The notes under the pieces are model-generated. The model saw only the letters and a list, made by a program, of their open reading frames with translations. It did not search any database and had not been told where the DNA came from. 64,000 bases of DNA from Phycisphaerae bacterium (GTDB lineage Bacteria; Planctomycetota; Phycisphaerae; Sedimentisphaerales; Anaerobacaceae), in contig JAIPFM010000030.1 in assembly GCA_021736645.1 (NCBI GenBank), positions 59,248-123,247 on the forward strand. The letters run 5' to 3'. Shown here one piece after another: positions 28,401 through 37,556 of this stretch (position 1 is its first letter; each line of letters opens with the position of its first letter). The translations under genes were made by a program, and so were the position numbers.

Positions 28401-28449
28401 CCAGGAGACACATCAGACAGCACATTGCTGCAACAAGATACTTTTTCAT
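25435..28449 (-). CDS. Secreted multidomain LamG/discoidin protein (paralogue A)
   Basis: The 1004-residue precursor has a signal peptide (MKKYLVAAMCCLMCLLASG). Domains in order: a LamG/concanavalin-like sandwich (about 28-240); an Fn3-like unit ending YYWRVDEVN (about 250-330); an F5/8-type-C discoidin domain (about 345-505, with VEYSVDG-like and KYVKIAILNNWGG strands); a second Fn3-like unit ending YYWKVDEVN; a VDDFESYG jelly-roll unit (about 610-790); and a C-terminal LamG (about 800-1000). This is an adhesive or glycan-binding architecture with no catalytic domain and no PEP-CTERM. The ATG follows GGAGAAG. It is a tandem paralogue of the gene at 29005-32022; its N-terminal LamG is the divergent part. 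Confidence 0.82.
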   Translation of the reverse strand: MKKYLVAAMCCLMCLLASGTAYGFDPATDPALIAWWEFNEGEGQTVGDSSGNGHDGTADDGALWVDGIHDGALSLPNVLVEIPAINMTLTEATMAGWIKPTGSQPDWSALIFTRGSATGFNVNGLQLMYHWGDAGGSWGFSSGINIVDGEWNFVALTVAPDKAVFYLDGVAGATNTMAHAAVNWNANIYLGGDGGGTFPARRFGDAALDDVSFYSRALNADEILLLMRGLADPVLAGSPSPANESDDVLRDGTQLTWKSGKHAGTHNVYFGTDMDEVTNATVPTSAGQTANRYDPGRLTFDQTYYWRVDEVNASPDKTVFKGDTWGFTVEPYSIMIPVDVNNVTASSSVAKNPPSMIVNGSGLDGDTHSTNGEAMWLSGSPDLAPWLMFEFDSTQKLDKMLIWNSNSSSEAFIGWSIKDVTIEYSVDGVDWTVLADAMEISRGPGLPTYNTPHMVDFGLAQAKYVKIAILNNWGGLLMQYGVAEVQFYGLPVYARTPEPASGSADIRPDAMATWRSGREADQHIVYVSDDANAVADGTAPSAPSMANSIDLTAFDLKMTSTYYWKVDEVNEAEVPSVWSGPVWSLSTTSKLIVDDFESYGNLSPNRPFQTWTDGYGYSADEFLPEYPGNGTGAGIGHDIWSPSSPQFNGQIMENVSTIQGSAQSMPFYFNNTGSVASQTERTFAVPQDWTLGDVKTLSIAFRGQAGNTGTLYVKINNVKVTYPRDAANIAKAVWQAWNIDLASVNTNLQNVTTLAIGVDGSSASGMILIDDITLHPEAGELITPVQPSESGLILHYTFDAGAGASIVDTSGNGYTATFEILPQYDTGVSGSAASFNGSSNYITAPAAAWSSVSTQFTVSFWAKGHVDLADNWGFYAGDTAGRVVSCHLPWGSEVIFDTTPGWADERVIVGAAPDELRGQWRHWTMVRNTETGEKTIYMDGILYGSTTPAEDPITGVDRFFIGAGDAVASPYMGLIDDFMIYNRALSAEEILWMAGVTTPIDKPF

Positions 28450-29004
28450 TTTTCTTCTCCAACAGATTTTACCGGAAGCTGTTGCATAAACACCTTCCTG
28501 CTCCAATTACGTGCAGCCCTGTCACAAACGAGGGCCAAAGATCTTCAGGTATCACGTTCACTGTATTGTGTGTTCCACTGGGGCGAGCGGCTCTGCCCGA
28601 AATATCATAAATGATATTGAAACGGGGTCTTCATGTCCCGGAATCATGGCAACATCCAGGATTCACACGGACGCTGGACAACAGTCCAAAGCGCAGACAC
28701 CTACCGTGGTCGTCTCAATCAAAACTCAGTATTGCCCCAAAACCGGGGTGGGCACCCTTAGTCAATACTGACACACCAATTCACGGTAATATTATATAAG
28801 AATTCATCAAAATTTCCAGAGGAGAGTCTCATAATTTTTTCGCGATTGAAGGGTAAACCGAGGCTGCCTGTGGTCCTACCGCCCAATTCCTTTGAAAAAC
28901 GAATTGACTACTAGAAACTGGGCCCGGCATAAACGAAAAAAAGCGGCCCTGGACTTACCAGGACCGCCTGTCATTCGGGTGTTCAGTCTAAAACACGTGT
29001 TGAT
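28450..29004. other. Intergenic region between the two LamG paralogues
   Basis: This 555-base gap contains the leader of paralogue A (28450-28560) and the terminator of paralogue B (28935-28967). The last 110 bases before the ATG resemble the leader of paralogue B: both contain GCAGGAAGGTGTT, a CTTCCGGT segment and CTGTTGGAGAA. The middle holds no convincing gene or promoter that I can defend. Confidence 0.5.
28935..28967 (-). terminator. Rho-independent terminator of the second LamG gene
   Basis: On the minus strand a 10-bp stem (28943-28952 with 28958-28967, one wobble pair, 5-base loop) is followed by seven T and a C. It is a near copy of the terminator at 25361-25392, as expected if the whole transcription unit was duplicated. 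Confidence 0.8.
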
Positions 29005-32000
29005 TTAGAACGGCTTGTCAATGGGCGTGGTTACACCTGCCAGCCAGAGGATTTCCTCTGCAGACAGGGCCCGGTTGTAGATCTGGAAGTCATCGATCAG
29101 CCCCGTATACGGACTGGCAACCGCATCACCGGCACCGATGAAGAATCGATCAACATTGATGATGGGATCTGCCGAAGGTGTCGCACTCCCGTAGAGTATA
29201 CCGTCCATATAAATCTTCTTTTCACCGGTGTCTACGTTCCGGACAAAGGTCCAGTGGCGCCATTGACCGGACAACTCGTCAGGCGCTGCACCCACCATGA
29301 TTCTCTCGTTCGCCCAGTCGGCCGTGGTGTCAAAAACAACCTCACTGCCCCATGGGAGATGGCACGAGACAATTCGACTGGTCGCGTTTCCTGCAAAAAC
29401 CGCCCAGTTATCTGTGACCGCAGGATCTCCCTTGGCCCAGAAAGAAAGCGTAAACTGCGTACTCACGGAGGACCATACCGCAGCCGGGGCACTGACATAG
29501 TTGCTGCTGCCGTTAAAGCTGGCAGCGCTCCCGGAAACGCCGGTGTCGTACTCGGGCAGGATTTCAAAGGTACCGGTATTGCCTTTACCTGAGGCATCCA
29601 CAATCGAGGCACCAGCGCCCGCATCAAACGTGTAATGGAGGATCAGACTGCCACTGGCCGGCTGAACCGGTGTGATGAGCTCTCCGGCCTTGGCATGCAG
29701 TGTGATATCATCAATCAGGACCATACCACTGGCACTGCTGCCATCCACACCGATCGCAAGTTTAGTGACACTCTCAAGATTGGTGTTCACAGAAGCCAGG
29801 TCAATATTCCAGGCCTGCCATACACTCTTGGCAATGTTGCCCGGATCACGCGGATAGGTGACCTTGACGTTGTTGATCTTGACATAGAGCGTGCCGGTGT
29901 TGTCAATTTGGCCGCGGAAGGCGATGGACAAGGTCTTGGCACTCCCCACAGTCCAGTCCTGCGCAGGCGAAAAAATACGTTCCGTCTGTGATGCCACGCC
30001 ACCGGTGTTGGTGTAATAGAATGGCATGGACTGTGTGCTGCCCTGAATCGTGCTGACGGTTTCCATGATCTGACCGCCAAATTGAGGGCTGCCCGGACTC
30101 CAGATATCGTGCCCGATACCGGCCCCAGTACCATTACCAAGATACTCTGGGAAGTACTCATCCGCTGAATAGCCATAGCCATCAGACCAGGCCTGGAACG
30201 GACGGTTGGGACTCTTGTTGCCGTAACTCTCGAAATCATCCACAGTCAATGCGGCAGCCGTGTCAAAACTCCACACCGGGCCGGCCCACAAAGAGGGAAC
30301 CTCAGCATCATTGACTTCATCCACCTTCCAGAAGTAAGTGGTTTCCATCTGGAGGTCAAAAGAGCCGAGGTCCGTGCTGCTGGTCATGGATGAAGCAGAA
30401 GGTGCAGACCCATCGATCACGGCATTCGGATCAACGTCCACGGAGACAGTGTGCTGGCCGGCTTCACGACCTGCACGCCACGTGGCGATCGCATCGGGAC
30501 GAACATTCACTGCGTCAGGAACCGGGACAGGCGTGCGTGCAAACACAGGAAGGCCATAGAACTGAACTTCAGCCACAGCATATTGCATGAGGATGCCGCC
30601 CCAGTTGTTGACAATGTTGATCTTGACATACTTGGCGTGGGCCAGACCGAAATCAACCACATGAGGTTCATTATAGGTGGGAAGACCAGGGCCTCGGCTG
30701 ATCTGAGTGGCGCCTTCAAGCACGGTCCAATCAGCGCCATCCAGGGAGTATTCAATGCTGACATCCTTGATGCTCCAGCCAATAAAGGCTTCAGAACTGC
30801 TGTTTGAATTCCAGATCAGCATTTTGTCAAGTTTCTGTGCACGCTCGAACTCGAACATGAGCCAGGGGGCCATATCAGGCGACCCACTGAGCCACATATC
30901 GTCCTGATTCGATGAATGCGTGGTACCGTCCAGACCGGAACCATCCACGATCGTGCTGGGAGGATTCTTGGCCGTGGAACTTGATGCTGTGACATGATTG
31001 ACGTCCACCGGAATCATGATGGAATAGGGCTCAGCCGTAAAACTCCAGATATCGCCCTTGAAGACCGTCTTGTCCGGCGTGCCGTTGACTTCATCCACGC
31101 GCCAGTAATAAGCCTGACCGAATTCAAGACGTCCGGGATCATAGGTGTTCGCAGTCTGTCCTGCACTGGTCGGCACTGTGGCATTGGTGATTTCATCCAT
31201 ATCCGTGCCAAAATAGACATTGTGGGTCTGGGCATATTCACCCGGCCCCCAGGTCAGGACCGTATCACGCGGAATATCTGAGGCATCATGTCCGGGAGAA
31301 GGAAAAGAGGCCAAAGCAGGATCTTTGGGCCCCATCGTGAGGGCAAGGATTTCTTCCTCAGTGAGGGCTCGGCTGTACACTGCGACTTCGTCCATGATTC
31401 CCTGAACATATCTGGGATCATAAGAATAGCCAATCTGCAGGGCGCCAACTGTCTGTTCGATGTGCGCAATGGCATTTGTTGCCTGGGTGAGCCCCCCTTC
31501 TTCCGTGTACACATAGGCCACACCCTGCGTTGGGTCCATGGTAACAGCCAGCATGGCCCATGAATCCTGGGGAATCACCGGACCGCCGGCCCAGCCCCAG
31601 GTATTTGCATTATCACCATTCCACGTGTAATGGAGTGTATCGTTGTCACCAAAATTCATTTCAGTGGCATTGACAACTCGCGAGGAAATCAACGGGGCCC
31701 AGTCGCCTGCCTTCCAACCCTTAATCCATGCCACAAAGGTAATGGAGTCCGTGGTGAGTTCAAAATCAGGGATTGAGACGTAGCCGCTGGAGCCGTCAAG
31801 TTCAATACCACCACCGAAACGGCCCTCTGCCCAGGTAGCACCCCCTTCGAGTGTACCGTTTCTTCCATAGGGAGACAGGTCAGCCACAGTCGTGCCTTCG
31901 CCCTCTGAAAATGACCACCAGCCCACCAGATCCGGATCGGTGGTTGCGTCAAAGCCCAAAGCGGATCCTGACACCAGAAGGGACATCAGACAACACATTG

Positions 32001-32022
32001 CCACAACAAGATACTTACTCAT
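29005..32022 (-). CDS. Secreted multidomain LamG/discoidin protein (paralogue B)
   Basis: The 1005-residue precursor shares its signal peptide type, domain order, C-terminal LamG and end (AGVTTPIDKPF) with paralogue A. From about residue 240 onward the two are nearly collinear and mostly identical. The first LamG domain (about 28-240) is clearly different in sequence, for example WIKGWKAGDWAPLISSR against WIKPTGSQPDWSALIFTR. The discoidin domain (about 345-505) keeps KYVKINIVNNWGG. The ATG at 32022 follows GGAGAAA. A surface-exposed binding function is likely; the ligand is unknown. Each copy has its own leader and terminator. Confidence 0.82.
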   Translation of the reverse strand: MSKYLVVAMCCLMSLLVSGSALGFDATTDPDLVGWWSFSEGEGTTVADLSPYGRNGTLEGGATWAEGRFGGGIELDGSSGYVSIPDFELTTDSITFVAWIKGWKAGDWAPLISSRVVNATEMNFGDNDTLHYTWNGDNANTWGWAGGPVIPQDSWAMLAVTMDPTQGVAYVYTEEGGLTQATNAIAHIEQTVGALQIGYSYDPRYVQGIMDEVAVYSRALTEEEILALTMGPKDPALASFPSPGHDASDIPRDTVLTWGPGEYAQTHNVYFGTDMDEITNATVPTSAGQTANTYDPGRLEFGQAYYWRVDEVNGTPDKTVFKGDIWSFTAEPYSIMIPVDVNHVTASSSTAKNPPSTIVDGSGLDGTTHSSNQDDMWLSGSPDMAPWLMFEFERAQKLDKMLIWNSNSSSEAFIGWSIKDVSIEYSLDGADWTVLEGATQISRGPGLPTYNEPHVVDFGLAHAKYVKINIVNNWGGILMQYAVAEVQFYGLPVFARTPVPVPDAVNVRPDAIATWRAGREAGQHTVSVDVDPNAVIDGSAPSASSMTSSTDLGSFDLQMETTYFWKVDEVNDAEVPSLWAGPVWSFDTAAALTVDDFESYGNKSPNRPFQAWSDGYGYSADEYFPEYLGNGTGAGIGHDIWSPGSPQFGGQIMETVSTIQGSTQSMPFYYTNTGGVASQTERIFSPAQDWTVGSAKTLSIAFRGQIDNTGTLYVKINNVKVTYPRDPGNIAKSVWQAWNIDLASVNTNLESVTKLAIGVDGSSASGMVLIDDITLHAKAGELITPVQPASGSLILHYTFDAGAGASIVDASGKGNTGTFEILPEYDTGVSGSAASFNGSSNYVSAPAAVWSSVSTQFTLSFWAKGDPAVTDNWAVFAGNATSRIVSCHLPWGSEVVFDTTADWANERIMVGAAPDELSGQWRHWTFVRNVDTGEKKIYMDGILYGSATPSADPIINVDRFFIGAGDAVASPYTGLIDDFQIYNRALSAEEILWLAGVTTPIDKPF

Positions 32023-32412
32023 TTCAATTTCTCCAACAGACTTTCACCGGAAGTCACACAACGAACACCTTCCTGCTATAATAGCGTACAGCCCTACCAC
32101 TCAGAAGGGCCAAGGAATACAGGCGTACATTACCACCTTAATCGTCCAAACTACCATTTTGAAATGAACCAATATAGCCATTTAAGCCTATTTTTACCAT
32201 ACACCAAAAGACATGACTTACCATTATAAGCACATCTACCCTACTTTCCACCATGAAGTCCTATATTTTTCGTTTTAATTTAACTGAAAAACCAATCCAA
32301 TTCAGATTTCTAATCTTCAAGCCTCGCCGCGCACATCGGACTGTAATCCTCACCCATGGGAGATATGCGCCGATAGGATGCATCACATTCATGCCAATTT
32401 GTCATATGGAAA

Positions 32413-32430
32413 TCGTGACAAAAATCACGG
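32413..32430. promoter_or_regulatory. GTGA-N6-TCAC palindrome (CRP/FNR- or Rex-like site)
   Basis: TCGTGACAAAAATCACGG has the same half-site spacing as the Rex box at 435-452 and as CRP/FNR sites. It sits about 110 bp upstream of the guaB -35 element and about 390 bp upstream of the LamG start. Which regulator binds, if any, cannot be read from the sequence. Confidence 0.4.
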
Positions 32431-32540
32431 TTTGATGAAATATTTGCAGCAACAACCCACACAATCTGCGAACCGGTACGGCCACTGTCTCCTGTCCGTT
32501 TTCGCTCAATCTCGAAACCGCCTCCCGGAAAATATTCCGT

Positions 32541-32569
32541 TTGACGGTATGTTGCGGGCCGATTATATT
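32541..32569 (+). promoter_or_regulatory. Sigma-70-type promoter of guaB
   Basis: TTGACG at 32541-32546 and TATATT at 32564-32569 are separated by 17 bases. The expected start site near 32576 gives a 34-base leader that includes the GGAG used by guaB. Confidence 0.65.
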
Positions 32570-32609
32570 GATGGGTTAATATTTCTTAAGACTTCCAATG
32601 GAGATCTCA

Positions 32610-34082
32610 ATGGATCATAGCAAGATTATCGCTGAAGGTATCACCTTTGACGATGTGTTGTTGATTCCAGCCAAGAGCAATCTTGTGCCGAATCAGGTGG
32701 ATACGAGTACACAGTTAACGAATAATATTCGTATTAACATTCCCATCGTATCCGCAGCTATGGACACCGTGACTGAGGCTGCCCTGGCGATTGCACTGGC
32801 TCAAGAGGGTGGCGTGGGCGTCATTCACAAGAATCTCACCATTCCGGAGCAGATCCGTGAGGTCGCCAAAGTCAAGCGTTCAGAACATGGGGTCATTCAG
32901 GACCCGGTCACCCTGTCGCCTGCGGAACCGGTTCGGCGTGCCCAGGAACTGATGCAGGAGCAGAATGTGTCCGGCATCCCCATTGTGGACGGCAAAAAAC
33001 TGGTCGGTATCCTGACCCGGCGCGACCTCAAGTTCCTCAAGGACTATGATGTCAAGATCAGTACCGTGATGACCCGAACAAACCTGGTGACAGGGCCGGC
33101 CGGGACCACGCTGGATCAGGCCAAGGAGATCCTGCAGGAGGCCAAGGTCGAGAAACTGCTCCTGGTCAAGAACAACGGTGAACTGACGGGCCTGATCACC
33201 ATGCGTGACATTGACCGGGTTCAGCAGTATCCCATGACAGCCCGCGATGGGCGAGGCCGTTTGCTGGTGGGGGCAGCTGTAGGCGTGTTTGATTACGAAC
33301 GTGTGGACGCCCTGATTGCCGCGGATTTGGATATTATTGTCGTGGACACGGCGCATGGTCACTCCCAGAACGTGATCGAGACAGTCAGGACCATCAAGGC
33401 CAAACATGATATCGACATCATTGCAGGCAATGTGGCCACAGCCGAGGCAGCTGAGGATCTGATTGAAGCGGGAGCCAATGCCATCAAGGTAGGTATCGGG
33501 CCGGGCGCGATCTGTACCACACGGGTGATTTCCGGGGTCGGCGTACCACAGGTCACTGCCATCATGAACTGTTCGGCTGTGGGACGACGGTACAACATTC
33601 CCGTGATTGCAGACGGTGGCATCCGACAGTCCGGCGATATAACCAAGGCCATTGCGGCCGGTGCCTCCAGTGTGATGCTGGGATCGTTGTTCGCCGGGCT
33701 CAGAGAGAGCCCCGGGCAGATGGTGATCTACAAGGGCCGTCAGTTCAAGGAGTACCGCGGCATGGGCTCACTCGGCGCCATGGTCAAGGGATCGGCAGAC
33801 CGTTACGGCCAGGACAGCAGTACCAGCACCAACAAACTGGTGCCTGAAGGCGTGGAAGGCCGTGTGCCGTATCGCGGACAATTGGGCGATTTTGTGTATC
33901 AACTGGTCGGCGGTATCAGGGCCGGTATGGGCTATTGCGGGACTGGAACCATAGATGACCTCATGAAGAATGCCCGGTTTGTCCGCGTCAGTTCTGCATC
34001 GGTGGGTGAATCACATCCCCATGGCATCCAGATTACAAAAGAAGCACCGAATTATTCAGGCTCTCAAGCCTTTGAGAATTAA
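32610..34082 (+). CDS. guaB: IMP dehydrogenase
   Basis: The 490-residue enzyme oxidises IMP to XMP with NAD+, the first step of GMP synthesis. It has the N-terminal barrel segment [15 protein letters not shown], a central pair of CBS domains (about 95-210), the catalytic cysteine loop in [15 protein letters not shown] near residue 300, [11 protein letters not shown], and the flap region near GSADRYGQD. The ATG at 32610 lies six bases after GGAG, whereas the upstream in-frame ATG at 32598 overlaps that site and was not chosen. A 14-bp hairpin without a T run follows the stop (34085-34114), then a repeat element and guaA. Confidence 0.96.
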   Translation: MDHSKIIAEGITFDDVLLIPAKSNLVPNQVDTSTQLTNNIRINIPIVSAAMDTVTEAALAIALAQEGGVGVIHKNLTIPEQIREVAKVKRSEHGVIQDPVTLSPAEPVRRAQELMQEQNVSGIPIVDGKKLVGILTRRDLKFLKDYDVKISTVMTRTNLVTGPAGTTLDQAKEILQEAKVEKLLLVKNNGELTGLITMRDIDRVQQYPMTARDGRGRLLVGAAVGVFDYERVDALIAADLDIIVVDTAHGHSQNVIETVRTIKAKHDIDIIAGNVATAEAAEDLIEAGANAIKVGIGPGAICTTRVISGVGVPQVTAIMNCSAVGRRYNIPVIADGGIRQSGDITKAIAAGASSVMLGSLFAGLRESPGQMVIYKGRQFKEYRGMGSLGAMVKGSADRYGQDSSTSTNKLVPEGVEGRVPYRGQLGDFVYQLVGGIRAGMGYCGTGTIDDLMKNARFVRVSSASVGESHPHGIQITKEAPNYSGSQAFEN

Positions 34083-34084
34083 AT

Positions 34085-34114
34085 AACACTTTTACCGCCT
34101 GCGGCAAAGGTGTT
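34085..34114 (+). other. Hairpin directly after guaB
   Basis: AACACTTTTACCGC pairs with GCGGCAAAGGTGTT across a 2-base loop with one mismatch and one wobble. There is no T tract, so it may stabilise or process the guaB-guaA message rather than end transcription. Confidence 0.5.
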
Positions 34115-34131
34115 GGTTCCGGGTTAACAAG

Positions 34132-34210
34132 GGTTCACGGTTCACGGTGGGTGGCCAGAAAACCTGATCAGTTCGATCAACGGTGAACCTGGAACTGTGA
34201 ACCGTGAACC
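34132..34210. repeat. Intergenic nested palindrome built from GGTTCAC-type short repeats
   Basis: The left arm GGTTCACGGTTCACGGT (34132-34148) is the inverse of ACTGTGAACCGTGAACC (34194-34210) at 16 of 17 positions. The right side holds a further copy, GGTGAACCTGGAAC. Related single copies occur at 13821-13833 and 56762-56780. The element sits between guaB and guaA. Confidence 0.7.
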
Positions 34211-34230
34211 TTACTGTTTTTGGGGGTGTC

Positions 34231-35772
34231 ATGACCCGACAGACCATCGCGATTTTGGATTTTGGCAGTCAGTACGGCCAATTGATTGCACGCCGCGTGC
34301 GTGAACTGAATGTGTACAGCAAGATCTACAGGGCGGATTTCCCCGCCGAAGAACTCGCCAAGCTGCCATTAAAAGGGATTATCCTGTCCGGCGGGCCGGC
34401 CAGCGTCTATGGTGAGAATGCACCTCGCTGTGATGAAAAGATCTTCGACCTGGGCGTGCCGATCCTTGGGATCTGCTACGGGATGCAGCTCGGCTGTCAG
34501 ATTCTGGGGGCCGAGATCATTCCCGCGGAACACCGTGAATACGGCAGAACGGACCTGGCCATTGCCAAGACCTCCGGGCTGCTGGCCAATATGCCGGAAT
34601 CGACCATTGTATGGGCCAGCCACGGCGACCAGATCGGGGGCCTGGGCAAGGAGTTTGAGACACTGGCCACCACACGCACCTGTCCCCATGCAGCCGTGCA
34701 TCACAAGAAGAAGGACTTCTATGGTGTGCAATTCCATCCGGAAGTGACGCATACGCCCAAGGGCTCTGTGATCCTTCAGAATTTCCTGTACAGTATCTGC
34801 GCCTGCGACGGGGACTGGCAGATGAGCAATTTCGTCGAAGAAACCCTGGTACAGGTGCGTAAGCAGGTGGGCTCCGACCAATTGATCTGCGGTCTCAGCG
34901 GCGGCGTGGACTCATCCGTGGTGGCCGCCCTGCTGCACAAGGCCATTGGCGAACAATTGACCTGCATCTTTGTGGACAACGGACTGTTGCGCAAGAACGA
35001 ACGCGAAGGCGTGGTGGCCACCTTCAGAGACCATTTCCACATGGATCTGCGTGTGGTGGATTGGTCCGAGCAGTTTCTCAAGGCCCTGGAAGGGGTGACT
35101 GATCCTCAGAAAAAACGTAAGATCATTGGCGCTGAATTTATCGAAGCCTTTAAATTTGAAGCCGGCAAGATCGAAAACGCCAAATTCCTGGCTCAGGGGA
35201 CGCTGTATCCGGATGTGATCGAATCCGGTTCAAAGGACGGCAATCCTGCCGCCAACATCAAGCTGCACCACAATGTAGGCGGCCTGCCCGAGGAGTTGGG
35301 CTTTGAACTGGTGGAGCCGCTGCGCGACCTGTTTAAAGACGAAGTGCGATCCGTGGGTGAGTTTTTGGGGCTGCCAGAACAAATGGTGTGGAGACACCCG
35401 TTCCCGGGCCCTGGCCTGGCAGTACGCATCATTGGTGAAATCACCAAACCCAGACTGGAAGTCCTCAGGGCCGCCGACGAAATCCTGATCGATGAGATCC
35501 AGGCAGCCGGGCTGTACCGAACGATTTCCCAGGCCCTGGCTGTACTCTTACCGATTTCCACGGTGGGCGTAATGGGGGATGAACGCAGCTACGAGAGTGT
35601 GGTGGCACTACGCGCCGTGGAAACCACGGATTTCATGACCGCAGACTTCTCCCACATACCCTTCGAAGTGCTTGGGCGCATTTCCAGCCGCATTATCAAT
35701 GAAGTGCGCGGCGTGAATCGAGTGGTCTACGACATCTCCAGCAAGCCGCCTGCCACGATCGAATGGGAGTAG
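34231..35772 (+). CDS. guaA: GMP synthase (glutamine-hydrolysing)
   Basis: The 513-residue enzyme aminates XMP to GMP. The class I glutamine amidotransferase domain (about 1-195) has the nucleophile in GICYGMQLG and the His-Glu pair in FHPEVTHT. The ATP pyrophosphatase domain has the PP-loop [16 protein letters not shown] near residue 225, and the C-terminal dimerisation domain ends IEWE. GGGGGTG stands before the ATG at 34231; a longer frame upstream runs through the repeat element and is not used. It follows guaB on the same strand after 148 bases, so the two GMP-synthesis genes probably share transcription. Confidence 0.96.
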   Translation: MTRQTIAILDFGSQYGQLIARRVRELNVYSKIYRADFPAEELAKLPLKGIILSGGPASVYGENAPRCDEKIFDLGVPILGICYGMQLGCQILGAEIIPAEHREYGRTDLAIAKTSGLLANMPESTIVWASHGDQIGGLGKEFETLATTRTCPHAAVHHKKKDFYGVQFHPEVTHTPKGSVILQNFLYSICACDGDWQMSNFVEETLVQVRKQVGSDQLICGLSGGVDSSVVAALLHKAIGEQLTCIFVDNGLLRKNEREGVVATFRDHFHMDLRVVDWSEQFLKALEGVTDPQKKRKIIGAEFIEAFKFEAGKIENAKFLAQGTLYPDVIESGSKDGNPAANIKLHHNVGGLPEELGFELVEPLRDLFKDEVRSVGEFLGLPEQMVWRHPFPGPGLAVRIIGEITKPRLEVLRAADEILIDEIQAAGLYRTISQALAVLLPISTVGVMGDERSYESVVALRAVETTDFMTADFSHIPFEVLGRISSRIINEVRGVNRVVYDISSKPPATIEWE

Positions 35773-35809
35773 GGCTCGGTTCTATGCTTCATATCAAAGA
35801 GCAATGAGG

Positions 35810-35940
35810 CAATTTTAGATTGTTTTACGGAGGTACTGCGTGGAATTTTGGCGTGTTCTACATTGCTGGCATACCTCATCCCAATCTGCATCACGCAGCG
35901 ATTCCGCAAATCTAAAATCGCAAATTGAAAATCTAAAATC
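35810..35940. repeat. Intergenic nested palindrome with TCTAAAATC repeats (MITE/REP-like)
   Basis: Outer arms AATTTTAGATT (35811-35821) and AATCTAAAAT (35909-35918), a middle CGG/CCG pair, and inner arms CTGCGTG (35836-35842) and CACGCAG (35892-35898) nest around a 49-base loop. A second AATCTAAAATC copy follows at 35930-35940. It lies between guaA and the aminotransferase gene and has no coding capacity. Confidence 0.7.
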
Positions 35941-36052
35941 TTTATAGCGCGGCATTTTCATTTGAAAAACCGGGGCATGTGTGTACACTGTCTGGGCACA
36001 TTCGCATCACATTTGTTTTGGCTCCTTATAAGATTCGAGAGCAGGGCTTGTT

Positions 36053-37264
36053 ATGTCAGATTTTAAGATTGAACCGGCTTCCCGTATTAAGCGTTTGCCG
36101 CCCTACCTATTTGGGCAACTCAATGCGCTCAAGCTAACCAAGCGACAGCAGGGCGCAGACATCATCGACCTGGGCATGGGCAATCCCATGGACCCGGCAC
36201 CCCAGATCGTGATTGACAAGCTTTGTGAGGCGTCACGAGATCCTCGGAACCATCGATACAGTGCGTCCAAAGGCATCAAAAATCTGCGAAAAGAGGTGGC
36301 CCTCAAGTATGAACGAAAATGGGGCGTAAGTTTGGATCCGGAGACAGAGGTCCTGGCCTGTATTGGTTCCAAAGAGGGATTCAGCCACATGTGCCTGGCC
36401 CTGATGGAACCGGGCGACACAGCGGTCGTGCCTGATCCGGCGTTTCCCATCCATATTTACGGCGTGGCCCTGGCCGGCGGCAATGTCATTTCAGTGCCTC
36501 TGGGTAATGATCAAAAGTTCCTGGACACCATTGCCATGGTGTGTGAACATCTCTATCCCAAGCCGAAATTGCTGATCCTCAACTATCCCCATAACCCGTC
36601 TGCCATGACCGTGGATCCCGGTTTCTTCGAAACGGTCGTGGAACTGGCCAAGCGTTTCGGTATTATCGTGATTCACGATTTTGCCTACGGCGAAACCACA
36701 TTCGACGGGTATCAGGCCCCCAGCTTTCTGGCTGCCAAGGGTGCGAAAGATGTGGGTGTGGAATTCACCACCATGAGCAAGCCCTACAATATGGCAGGTT
36801 TCCGCGTGGGTTTTGTGGCGGGCAATAAGAAACTCATTGATTACCTGGCCACGATCAAGGGCTATTACGACTATGGCATCTTTCAGGCCATCCAGATTGC
36901 CGGGATTATTGCCATGCGTCATTGTGATCAGGATATTCTGACACTGAACCGAAAATACCAGACCCGGCGCGATGTGGTCTGCGAAGGTTTGGAACGCATC
37001 GGTTGGTCTGTGGAGAAGCCCAGGGCCTCCATGTTTGTCTGGGCAAAGTTTTCTGCGGAACATTCCAGAGGCCTGGGCAGCATTGAATATGCCATGGACT
37101 TGATGGAACATGCAGAAGTCGCCATAGCTCCAGGTCGGGCTTTCGGCGAAAACGGTGAAAATTATATGCGAATCGCCTTGGTGGAAAATGAACAGCGTCT
37201 CAGACAGGCCATTCGAAATATCAGTCGGTACAGTCAGGAAAAACCCATTCGAAAATCTAGGTGA
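36053..37264 (+). CDS. PLP-dependent class I aminotransferase (AlaC/aspartate aminotransferase-like)
   Basis: The 403-residue fold-type I enzyme transfers amino groups between an amino acid and a 2-oxo acid. It shows [14 protein letters not shown], the [17 protein letters not shown] substrate segment, the asparagine motif [25 protein letters not shown], and the PLP-binding lysine K243 in [16 protein letters not shown]. The overall pattern resembles the AlaC glutamate-pyruvate aminotransferase group more than LL-diaminopimelate aminotransferase, but the substrate cannot be fixed by eye. AGGG stands six bases before the ATG. It is probably a single-gene unit. Confidence 0.9.
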   Translation: MSDFKIEPASRIKRLPPYLFGQLNALKLTKRQQGADIIDLGMGNPMDPAPQIVIDKLCEASRDPRNHRYSASKGIKNLRKEVALKYERKWGVSLDPETEVLACIGSKEGFSHMCLALMEPGDTAVVPDPAFPIHIYGVALAGGNVISVPLGNDQKFLDTIAMVCEHLYPKPKLLILNYPHNPSAMTVDPGFFETVVELAKRFGIIVIHDFAYGETTFDGYQAPSFLAAKGAKDVGVEFTTMSKPYNMAGFRVGFVAGNKKLIDYLATIKGYYDYGIFQAIQIAGIIAMRHCDQDILTLNRKYQTRRDVVCEGLERIGWSVEKPRASMFVWAKFSAEHSRGLGSIEYAMDLMEHAEVAIAPGRAFGENGENYMRIALVENEQRLRQAIRNISRYSQEKPIRKSR

Positions 37265-37516
37265 TTGACCAGTGGGCCCGCGCCCAACCAAGGATTCCCC
37301 GTTTTTGGGCCAATGAATTCTGCAGGGAAGGTCCATGCTGAGGGCACAATAGTAAGCATTTCTTATACCGCAATAACTAGGTCTAATACACGACGCGGAT
37401 TAAATATTTATTACCTCACCCACTGCAACATTCTTTAAGCTGTTTCATAATAAGCACTTAAACCACATACAATCACCCCAAACCGCAACCTGCGTCACGC
37501 AGCCCCGTCGGATTGA

Positions 37517-37546
37517 TTGACTTGGTTCCTATAATTTTGATAGAAT
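37517..37546 (+). promoter_or_regulatory. Candidate promoter of folC
   Basis: TTGACT at 37517-37522 and TAGAAT at 37541-37546 are 18 bases apart; an alternative -10 TATAAT lies at 37530-37535. Because the first in-frame ATG (37545) overlaps the -10 element, the second ATG (37557) is the more likely start, with a very short leader. Confidence 0.4.
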
Positions 37547-37556
37547 GCATTGCCCT

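Larger units (their letters stand above)
32023..32609. other. Divergent intergenic region between LamG paralogue B and guaB
   Basis: This 587-base region contains the LamG leader (32023-32110, related to that of paralogue A), an AT-rich middle, a GTGA-N6-TCAC palindrome (32413-32430) and a strong promoter for guaB (32541-32569). No open frame of credible length or composition was seen. Confidence 0.5.

Noticed and set aside
34132..34210. Possible CRISPR-like repeats
   Set aside because: The repeats are short, partly inverted and without equal-length spacers; no cas gene is near.
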